NCBI RefSeq assembly: GCF_017614965.1
Contig: NZ_WVUG01000002.1
Coordinates: forward strand, 27,336-91,335
DNA length: 64,000 nt
Origin: Streptomyces griseorubiginosus
GTDB taxonomy: Bacteria > Actinomycetota > Actinomycetes > Streptomycetales > Streptomycetaceae
Direction: 5' to 3'
In this document: positions 30,110 to 36,781 of the stretch, piece by piece
Layout of the letters: each line of letters opens with the position of its first letter
How positions within the stretch are numbered: the first letter of the stretch is position 1
The notes under the pieces: generated by a model
Told to the model about the DNA's origin: nothing
Databases searched by the model: none
What the model saw: only the letters and a program-made list of their open reading frames with translations
Position numbers and translations under genes: made by a program

Positions 30110-30700
30110 TTAGCCGATCAGCCGAACGAGTTCTTCGTCGGCCCGGTTGGCCCAGGTGACGGCCCCGAGGTTGCTGAGCAGGGCGCGGGCCGTGTGCAGT
30201 GTGGTGGTCGCCTGCTCCGGTTGGCCAGTGCGGCGCAGCCAAGAGCCGTGAGCCAGGGCGAGACGGGCCGCAAGCCATGGCACCAGGACGGTGAGCGGGC
30301 GTCGTAGCACCGCCCGGCGCAGCAACCGCGCGGTTCCCTGGTTGATCAGGGCGGGCTCGGGCGCCCGTTGCGCGACGATCTCGCCGAAGGCGGAGCGAAG
30401 CGCTTCCGGCTCCGCCCCACCAAGCGCAGGGATGTCTTGGACGAGGCCCCGCACCAGTTGATGGAGCCCGGCGAACGGCAGCCGCGCCTCCGCCTCGACG
30501 CCCACGGTCTTGAGTACCTCGTCACCGGCGTCTTCCGCGAACCGCTGGGCGACCTCCAGCAGGGCCGTTTTGCCGATGCCCGGCTCGCCCTCGATGAGCA
30601 GTACCCGACCGGGCTGGGGCCCAGGTCCCCACAGCCGGGCAAGTTCGGCCACTTCCGCTTCGCGGCCTACCAGATTCTCGTGGTCCACCTCCCCGGTCAC
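30110..30700 (-). pseudogene. LAL-type LuxR regulator with large internal deletion
   Basis: The first 135 residues are the N-terminus of a LAL regulator (VGREAEVAELARLWG, Walker A GEPGIGKTA, LPFAGLHQLVRGLV). At RRPLTVLV the text jumps into the pre-DNA-binding part of the same family (LAARLALAHGSWLRRTGQPE) and ends at LVRLIG with no LuxR helix-turn-helix. About 700 residues, including Walker B and the DNA-binding domain, are missing. Its GTG start overlaps the stop of the upstream hydrolase gene (GTGA). Confidence 0.75.
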
Positions 30701-31494
30701 AGCCCCTGCTCGGCAAGCCAGTCCAGGCAGGCGTCGGCGACCTCACGCCAGCCGCTGTCAATGGTCAGCGAGTGACCGCGGGAAGGGAACTCGATCAGGT
30801 CGGTGACGGCAACGCCCCTGTACTGCCGGAGGGTCGCCTTGGTGATCGCCTCCGGCACCGTGTGGTCCTTGCCGCCCATCACCAGCAGCAGCGGCCCCCG
30901 GTCCGCATTGCCGGTGTCGACCTCGGCCGGGGAATGCCGGGAGAAGTTGGCCGCGGCCGCCTCGAACAGCGGCTTGCCCGGAGCGGGGATGGTCCACCGC
31001 TCGTACAGCTCGTCGGACTCCTGCTCGCTGACAGCGTTGCCGAAGGCGAAGCGAAACTGCTCAGCTGTCAGGGAGACGGCACGGTGCTTGTTCGCGGGAT
31101 TGCGGAAGACCGGGAAGGTCGACCGCAGCGACGACAGCGGCAGCGGCAGTACGCCCTTGATCTGCGCGGCGTCGATGGCTATCGCGGCCGCGGCCAGGTT
31201 CTGCCCGAGAAGTTTCTCGGCGATCATGCCGCCGAAGGAGTGCCCGACCAGAACCGGCTGCTCGGGCAGTTCCTGGATGACCTTGGCATAGTGGGCCACG
31301 ACGTCGTCGATGCCGTGGCCGGCAATGCTCGACCAGTCGGCTCGGGACAGCTCGACGGTGTCGGCGACGCCCGGCCATCCGGGCGCGACGGGCTGGTAGC
31401 CGCGGTCCTTGAAGAGCTCCGCCCACGGGCTCCAGGAGCTCGGGTGCAGCCAGAGGCCGTGGATGAAGACGACGGGGCGCAGGGACGCACTCAT
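30697..31494 (-). CDS. Alpha/beta hydrolase, member of the palindrome-linked gene set
   Basis: 265 residues: oxyanion strand VVFIHGLWLH, nucleophile elbow GHSFGG near residue 90, acid in MGGKDHTVPE, base His in SRGHSLTID. It resembles the 15656-16447 hydrolase along its whole length. ATG 31494 has AGGAGG about nine bases upstream; the longer open frame to 31614 has no ribosome site and would run through the promoter. A perfect 20-bp inverted repeat centred 70 bp upstream, with GAGGCT as -10, makes it a likely member of the shared regulon. It is followed by, and coupled to, a deleted LAL regulator. Confidence 0.84.
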   Translation of the reverse strand: MSASLRPVVFIHGLWLHPSSWSPWAELFKDRGYQPVAPGWPGVADTVELSRADWSSIAGHGIDDVVAHYAKVIQELPEQPVLVGHSFGGMIAEKLLGQNLAAAAIAIDAAQIKGVLPLPLSSLRSTFPVFRNPANKHRAVSLTAEQFRFAFGNAVSEQESDELYERWTIPAPGKPLFEAAAANFSRHSPAEVDTGNADRGPLLLVMGGKDHTVPEAITKATLRQYRGVAVTDLIEFPSRGHSLTIDSGWREVADACLDWLAEQGL

Positions 31495-31526
31495 GGTCGT
31501 CCCTCCTTCCTCTTGACGGGGTTTCC

Positions 31527-31573
31527 AGCCTCGTGAACCGGGCGGCTGCGGCGCTTGAGTCACCTGACTCAAG
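31527..31573 (-). promoter_or_regulatory. Regulon promoter A: 20-bp palindrome plus -10
   Basis: CTTGAGTCACCTGACTCAAG (31554-31573) is a perfect 9-2-9 inverted repeat abutting the stop of the SDR gene. Downstream on the minus strand GAGGCT (31527-31532) lies at the spacing shared by the other sites. It serves the hydrolase at 31494. Confidence 0.72.
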
Positions 31574-32353
31574 TCACCAGGTCGGCACGAAACCGCCGTC
31601 GATCCGCAGGTCACTGCCGACGATGTTGGCGGCCCGGTCGCCGGCCAGGAACACCACCAGGTCGGCGATCTCCGAGGCCCGCGAGAAGCGGCCGCTGACC
31701 GTGGCGGCCGCAGCCTGTGCGAGGACGTCCTGTGGGTTCAGCCCCGCCGCAGCGGAAACGGTGTCGGCCACCCCACCTCCGCCCAGCCACAGGTCGGTCT
31801 CGACCGGCCCGGGGCTGACGCTGTTGACCCGCACTCCGCGCGGCCCGAACTCCTTCGACAGGGCCTTGGAGAAGTTGACCAGGGCCGCCTTGGTCGCGCT
31901 GTAGTCGACGACCGTGGGGTCCGGCAGCTCGGCGTTCACCGAGCCGATGTTCACGATGGAGCCGCGGCCTGCCTCCAGCATGCGCGGCAGCACCGCCCGG
32001 GTGACCGCGATCGTGGCGAAAAGGTTGAGTTCGAGCGTCTGCCTCCACTGGGCGTCGGTGACGCTGAGGAAACCGCCCGGCCGTGCCGGTGCCGAGCCGA
32101 CATTGTTCACCAGCACGTCGATGCGATCACCGGCCGCCGCTACCAGCTGGCCGGCACTGTCCGGCTCGGTCAGGTCGAGCGGGACCCAACGGGCGCCTGC
32201 CTCCTTCACGAGCACGTCGAGACCGGGCGACGAGGTCCGCGCCGCCGCGACCACATCCGCCCCCGCGGCCGCCAACGCCTCCGCCACGGCCAGCCCGATC
32301 CCCTTGCTCGCTCCGGTGACCACGGCCGTCATGTCCTGCAGTTCTCGTGTCAT
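31574..32353 (-). CDS. Short-chain dehydrogenase/reductase
   Basis: 259-residue classical SDR. Cofactor motif TGASKGIG near residue 15, NNVGSAPA (NNAG equivalent) near 84, active-site Ser in NIGSVNAEL and YSATKAALV (YxxxK) near 153-157, and PGPVETDLW. It reduces a carbonyl or oxidises an alcohol with NAD(P)(H); after the GxxxGxG loop the residues AVAEALAAAGADVVAAARTS include an Arg that would favour NADPH. ATG 32353 follows GGAG; an upstream frame to 32497 lacks this. The regulon palindrome B is centred 72 bp upstream. Confidence 0.87.
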   Translation of the reverse strand: MTRELQDMTAVVTGASKGIGLAVAEALAAAGADVVAAARTSSPGLDVLVKEAGARWVPLDLTEPDSAGQLVAAAGDRIDVLVNNVGSAPARPGGFLSVTDAQWRQTLELNLFATIAVTRAVLPRMLEAGRGSIVNIGSVNAELPDPTVVDYSATKAALVNFSKALSKEFGPRGVRVNSVSPGPVETDLWLGGGGVADTVSAAAGLNPQDVLAQAAAATVSGRFSRASEIADLVVFLAGDRAANIVGSDLRIDGGFVPTW

Positions 32354-32388
32354 CGCCTTACTCCTCATCACCATCGGTTTCCGCCCCC

Positions 32389-32435
32389 AGCCTGTGCCCC
32401 GCGACGCCCCCCGCGCTTGAGTCGACTGACTGAAG
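32389..32435 (-). promoter_or_regulatory. Regulon promoter B
   Basis: CTTGAGTCGACTGACTGAAG (32416-32435; one mismatch in the outer eight pairs) with CAGGCT (32389-32394) at the common spacing. It drives the SDR gene, giving an inferred leader of about 29 nt. Confidence 0.68.
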
Positions 32436-32521
32436 CGGGACCGAAGAACCCTCACCCGGGTGCCGAGGTGCACGGGAGATGCCGCAGTCACCGCCACTGC
32501 GGTGACAGGCAGCGATGCCCA

Positions 32522-32568
32522 GAACAGTCAGTCGACCGAAGCCCGGCGACCTGAGACGTCCCTAACGT
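32522..32568 (+). promoter_or_regulatory. Regulon promoter C (weaker palindrome)
   Basis: GAACAGTCAGTCGACCGAAG keeps the inner GTC/GAC pairs and the right half but not the outer left bases. TAACGT (32563-32568) lies at exactly the spacing seen elsewhere. The predicted transcript would start within a few bases of ATG 32576. Confidence 0.5.
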
Positions 32569-32575
32569 CCCGGCC

Positions 32576-33568
32576 ATGACGATCACCATGAAGCGGTTCA
32601 CCCGCGCCGTACTGCGGGCCACGCTCGCCCTGCTGCTCGTAGCCCTGAGCGTCGGAGCCACCAGCGCCGCGGGATCTCCATCTCCCCACCGACACGCCAC
32701 CGCGGCCCCGCCGCCCAGGGGATTCGCCGAGCACCGGGCGCAGGTCAACGGGATCACTGTGGAGTACGTGCGGGGCGGCCACGGGCCGACGCTGGTCCTT
32801 TTGCACGGCTACCCCGAGACCTGGTACGAGTTCGAGTCCGTGCTCCCCACCCTGGCCCGGCACTTCACCGTGATCGCCCCGGACCTGCGCGGGGCCGGCG
32901 ACAGCAGTGCCCCCGCCGCCGGCTACGACAAGAGGACCATGGCCGAGGACCTGCACCAACTGCTGGTCAAGCTGGGACTGCAGCACCGCATCGACCTGGT
33001 CGGGCACGATATCGGCACCATGGTCGCCTACGCCTACGCCGCCCAGCACCCGCACGACGTGTCACGTCTCGCCCTGACCGAAGCCCCGATACCCGACCAG
33101 AGCGTCTACCAGTTCCCCGCACTCACACCCGGCGGCCCAGGCGTGTGGAACTTCGGCTTCTTCAACGTCACCAACGGCCTGCCGGAACAGACGATCACAG
33201 GACGTGAGCGCACCTGGGTCGATCTCTTCATCCGCATGTTCGCCGTCCACAAGGACGCCGCCAGCCGCCCGGACGCGGTACGCGCCTACGCACAAGCGCT
33301 GAGCGATCCGGCCCATCTGCACGGCAGCCTGGAGTGGTTCCGCACGCTGGACCGGGACGTCGCGGACAACGCCGAGTCGGTCCGAACCCCGCTGCCCATG
33401 CCGGTCATGGCCGTGGGCGCCGACCACAGCCTGGGCCAGAGCGTCCTTGACCAGGTCCGCCGCTACGCCACCCACGTCCAGGGCGTGGTGCTGCCCGACT
33501 CCGGCCACTGGATCTTCGAGGAGCACCCGCAGGAGATGAGCGACTTGCTGCTGCGGTTCCTGTCCTGA
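32576..33568 (+). CDS. Exported epoxide hydrolase/haloalkane dehalogenase-like alpha/beta hydrolase
   Basis: 330 residues with a Sec-type signal peptide (RAVLRATLALLLVALSVGAT, AAG site near 40). The core has LLHGYPETWYEF (oxyanion His-Gly), DLRGAGDSSAP, nucleophile elbow GHDIGT with Asp as nucleophile near residue 143, and base His in DSGHWIFEEHP. An Asp nucleophile in GHDIG is typical of epoxide hydrolases and dehalogenases. ATGs at 32576 and 32588 are both possible; the former would be nearly leaderless from promoter C. Likely acts outside the cell on an unknown electrophilic substrate. Confidence 0.84.
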   Translation: MTITMKRFTRAVLRATLALLLVALSVGATSAAGSPSPHRHATAAPPPRGFAEHRAQVNGITVEYVRGGHGPTLVLLHGYPETWYEFESVLPTLARHFTVIAPDLRGAGDSSAPAAGYDKRTMAEDLHQLLVKLGLQHRIDLVGHDIGTMVAYAYAAQHPHDVSRLALTEAPIPDQSVYQFPALTPGGPGVWNFGFFNVTNGLPEQTITGRERTWVDLFIRMFAVHKDAASRPDAVRAYAQALSDPAHLHGSLEWFRTLDRDVADNAESVRTPLPMPVMAVGADHSLGQSVLDQVRRYATHVQGVVLPDSGHWIFEEHPQEMSDLLLRFLS

Positions 33569-33586
33569 GGGACGGGCCGGAGGCGT

Positions 33587-33838
33587 TCAGCGCCAGTAAT
33601 CGTTGGCGGCCGCGATGGTGGCGAACTCCAGCGCAACCACCTGACCTGCGGCAATGAGCTTGGCCGCGTCGGCTGCGTACTGCGGCCGGCCGGCCTGGAT
33701 GACCTCCAGCTCCGGCTGGATGGCGTGGATGGTGTTCCGCGCCAGGGCCAGCGCCAGCGCCCGGCCCTCCTCGGGCGTGGCCGTGATCAGAGTGCCGCCG
33801 GGGACGAGAACCAGAGCTTCATCGGGAACGCGCGTCAC
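33587..33838 (-). CDS. Small YCII-size protein of unknown function in the regulon
   Basis: 83 residues from GTG 33838: VTRVPDEALVLVPGGTLITA, EEGRALALALARNTIHAIQP and AKLIAAGQVVALEFATIAAA. The size is close to YCII/stress-responsive dabb proteins but I cannot confirm the family. Its promoter J lies at the standard distance (centre 75 bp upstream, TAGCGT as -10), which both supports the gene and fixes the start. Convergent with the hydrolase at 32576 with 18 bp between stops. Confidence 0.6.
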   Translation of the reverse strand: MTRVPDEALVLVPGGTLITATPEEGRALALALARNTIHAIQPELEVIQAGRPQYAADAAKLIAAGQVVALEFATIAAANDYWR

Positions 33839-33876
33839 CGTACCGAACCTTTCGCTGGGCGGAATCGTCGCCCGTG

Positions 33877-33923
33877 ACGCTACGAGAGCCGTACGGGCGC
33901 CCGCTTCAGTTGGACGACTGCAC
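33877..33923 (-). promoter_or_regulatory. Regulon promoter J
   Basis: CTTCAGTTGGACGACTGCAC (33904-33923) with a perfect TAGCGT -10 (33877-33882) on the minus strand for the small gene at 33838. On the plus strand the same palindrome is 95 bp before the LAL regulator at 34008, but no matching -10 is seen in that direction. Confidence 0.62.
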
Positions 33924-34007
33924 CTGCATCCCCGCTTGCCGTACTGGGTTCCCGGCGACCTGCGGCTACGTATGCTGGCCGCATCGCCGCCGAAAGGGGT
34001 CTGCTCC

Positions 34008-36764
34008 GTGCACGCCGCCGACCTTCCCGCCCCCTTTCTGGGGCGTGAGCGGGAACGCTCCCTCATTCGGCGTGTCTGGAGCGCGCTGCCGGACCGCGGC
34101 TGCGTCGTGCACCTGAGCGGACCGCCCGGCATCGGCAAGACCGCGCTGCTGCGGGCGTGCGCTGAGGACGCACTCGCCCAGGGACTGCAGGTGGTCCGGG
34201 CGGTGGGCAGCCGGGCCGAGCAGGCGCTTCCCTTCGCCACTCTGCACCAGTTGCTGCGTCCGCTGCTGGCGGGCGTCGAGCAGCTGCCGTTCGCCCAGCG
34301 TGCCGCGCTGCTCGGCGCTTTCGGCGTGGCAGACCTGCTGCGACCGGCGGAACCGGCACACATCGGCCTCGCTGCCCTGGAACTGCTCTCTGAGAGCGCC
34401 GTCGGACAGCCGTTGCTCGCCATCGTCGACGACCTGCAGTGGGCGGACCCGGCGAGCCGAGAGGCCATCGACTTCGTGTCCCGGCGCCTGGCCGCAGAGC
34501 CCGCCGTCCTGCTCGTCGCCACCCGAGAGGCCCCGCCGCGCACTGCCTCCGCCGGCGACGAGCACGACCCGCTGCATCTGCCGCTGACCCCGCTCGAGAC
34601 GGCGGACGCCAGGGCTCTTCTCACCCGGCACGCGCCCGCACTGCCCGATGACCATCGAGACCGGGTCCTGGAGACGGCCCAGGGCAATCCGCTGGCTCTG
34701 CTGGAACTTTCGGCTTCGGTCCGCGCCAGCCCACCGGGCGCGGCGCTGGCCCTGACCGACCGTCTTCGGCACGCCTTCGCCGACCGGCTGGAGGAGTGCG
34801 GGCCGGCCGCAAGGGCGGTGCTCCTGGTCGCGGCGATCCAGGACAGCGACCGTCTCGACGAGGCCGAACGGGCGGCGCAGGTGCTCCTGGGCAGGCCGGT
34901 AGGGGACGGTGACCGGAGGGACGCCGCTCGCTCGGGACTGGTCGAGATCGACGGAGAGGCGCTGCGCTTTCGCCATCCGCTGATGTGCTCGGCCGTGATC
35001 GACCACTCCACCCCGCAGGCCGTGGCGGCCGCCCACGGTGCTCTGGCCCATGTGTTGGCCGCGGACCCCGACCGGTCCGCCTGGCATCACGCCTGCGCCC
35101 TGCAGGAGCCGGACTCAGCGGTCGCCGACGCACTCGAAGCCTCCGCCGACCGGGCCCTGGCCCGCGGCGCTCCCAGTCTCGCCCAGACCATCCTCGAACG
35201 TTCCGCGCAGCTCAGCCCGCAGCAGGACGTGAGCGGCCACCGGCTGCTGCGCGCTGCCGAGGTCGCCTTCGAACTGGGCCGCCCCGACACGGTTCGGGCG
35301 CTGCTCGAGCAAGTGCGCGCACGGCCGCTCCTGCCTGAGGACTCCGGTCGTGTGAGCGCCCTGGAGACGGCCTTCGACGATGGTGTTCCCGGCGGTGAGC
35401 GGCTCGTCCGCCAGTTGCAGCAGGCTGCCGCCGAAGCTGTCCGGGCAGGAGACAGCGAGCTGGCCGTCAGTCTCCTCATCCGCGCCTCCCGCTCCTGCTA
35501 CTGGGGAGCGACGTGTGACACCGTGCTGCTGGGCCGACTGCGGTCAGTGGCCGACGAGGTGCGCCTGGCGCCCGGCGACTCCAGGCCGGTGCTCGTCGAC
35601 GCCTTCCTGTCCCCCTTCGCCCGCGGCGCATTGATCGTCGACCACCTGAAGCGGTGGACAGCAGGCTCCGACAGCGACCCGGCGCTCACCGGCCTGCTCG
35701 CCATGGCCGGTTTCGTCAGCGGCTCCTTCGAGCACAGCCTGCCTCTCACCCTGGCCGCCGAGACCGGGCTGCGCCAACAGGGCCGTCTCGCGGCTCTCAC
35801 GCAGGTTCTGGTCCTGCGTACCTTCGCCGCCCTCTACCTCGGCCGGTGGGATGTGAGCGCCACGGCCGCCGACGAGGCGCTGCGGTTCGCCGAGGAGACC
35901 GGCCAGACCACCTGGGCCGCCTGTGCGCGTCTGGGACTGGCCAACGTGGCCGCGATCCGCGGACGCCACCGCCTGGCCATGCGCCTGCTCGGCGAGGTGC
36001 AGCAGGCCGCGGTGGTCAGCGGCAACGTCGGCGTCGCCAACGGCATGCAGCTCACCCGGGGCCTTGCCGCCTTCGGCCAGGAGGATCCGGGGCTGGCCTA
36101 TGACGAGTTCGCGCGGATGCTCGACCCGGCTGATCCGGTCTACCAGTCACCCCAGTGCGCGTGGGCCCTGGACTACTACGCCGAAGCCGCGCACGGCGCC
36201 GGCCGTCAGGGGGAGGCCCGGGCGGTGGTCCGGCAGGTGGAGAAGCTGGCCCAGGGCACCCCGGCCGGCGGAGTGCAGCGTGCCCTGGCGCTCGCCCATG
36301 CCCTGCTCGCCGAGGACGACGAAGCGCAAGACCGCTTCGCTCAGGCGCGGCTGCACCTTGCCGACGGCTCGACCTGGTACCGCGCGCGGCTCGACCTGGC
36401 CGAAGGAGCCTGGCTGCGCCGCCACCGTCGTATCGCGGAAGGCCGTGAGCTGCTGCGGGCCGCCCAGCGGGCCTTCGACCTGCTCGATGTCCCGGCCTGG
36501 GGCGCACGCGCCGCCCGCGAGGTGGCCGCCACCGGACAGTCCGCCGAACGACGGCGCCCCGGCCGCTGGGCGAGCCTGTCCCCTCAGGAATTGGAGATCG
36601 CACGCCTGGCCGGGCAGGGTCTGTCCAACCGGGAGATCGGTGAACGCCTCTACCTCTCGCACCGCACCGTCGGCTCGCACCTGTACCGCCTCTTCCCGAA
36701 GCTGGGCGTGCAATCCCGCGGCCAGCTGGCTGCCGCGCTGGCGGAGTCCGAGGAGCGGGAGTGA
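34008..36764 (+). CDS. LAL-type LuxR-family ATPase regulator 1
   Basis: 918-residue regulator. N-terminal NTPase with Walker A SGPPGIGKTALL near residue 45 and Walker B LLAIVDDLQWAD near 140, a long helical (TPR-like) central region, and a C-terminal GerE/LuxR domain: LSPQELEIARLAGQGLSNRE then LYLSHRTVGSHLYRLFPKLG. GTG 34008 with AAAGGGG upstream is preferred; ATG 33972 is possible. The recognition helix is almost the same as in the convergent LAL at 36782-39565. Lying within the 20-bp-palindrome cluster, it is a leading candidate activator of the regulon (inference). Confidence 0.85.
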   Translation: MHAADLPAPFLGRERERSLIRRVWSALPDRGCVVHLSGPPGIGKTALLRACAEDALAQGLQVVRAVGSRAEQALPFATLHQLLRPLLAGVEQLPFAQRAALLGAFGVADLLRPAEPAHIGLAALELLSESAVGQPLLAIVDDLQWADPASREAIDFVSRRLAAEPAVLLVATREAPPRTASAGDEHDPLHLPLTPLETADARALLTRHAPALPDDHRDRVLETAQGNPLALLELSASVRASPPGAALALTDRLRHAFADRLEECGPAARAVLLVAAIQDSDRLDEAERAAQVLLGRPVGDGDRRDAARSGLVEIDGEALRFRHPLMCSAVIDHSTPQAVAAAHGALAHVLAADPDRSAWHHACALQEPDSAVADALEASADRALARGAPSLAQTILERSAQLSPQQDVSGHRLLRAAEVAFELGRPDTVRALLEQVRARPLLPEDSGRVSALETAFDDGVPGGERLVRQLQQAAAEAVRAGDSELAVSLLIRASRSCYWGATCDTVLLGRLRSVADEVRLAPGDSRPVLVDAFLSPFARGALIVDHLKRWTAGSDSDPALTGLLAMAGFVSGSFEHSLPLTLAAETGLRQQGRLAALTQVLVLRTFAALYLGRWDVSATAADEALRFAEETGQTTWAACARLGLANVAAIRGRHRLAMRLLGEVQQAAVVSGNVGVANGMQLTRGLAAFGQEDPGLAYDEFARMLDPADPVYQSPQCAWALDYYAEAAHGAGRQGEARAVVRQVEKLAQGTPAGGVQRALALAHALLAEDDEAQDRFAQARLHLADGSTWYRARLDLAEGAWLRRHRRIAEGRELLRAAQRAFDLLDVPAWGARAAREVAATGQSAERRRPGRWASLSPQELEIARLAGQGLSNREIGERLYLSHRTVGSHLYRLFPKLGVQSRGQLAAALAESEERE

Positions 36765-36781
36765 GCCCCGCGGTCATCGCT

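Noticed and set aside
33915..34007. Palindrome J as the promoter of LAL regulator 1
   Set aside because: No NANNNT hexamer at the common spacing on the plus strand; autoregulation cannot be claimed from sequence.
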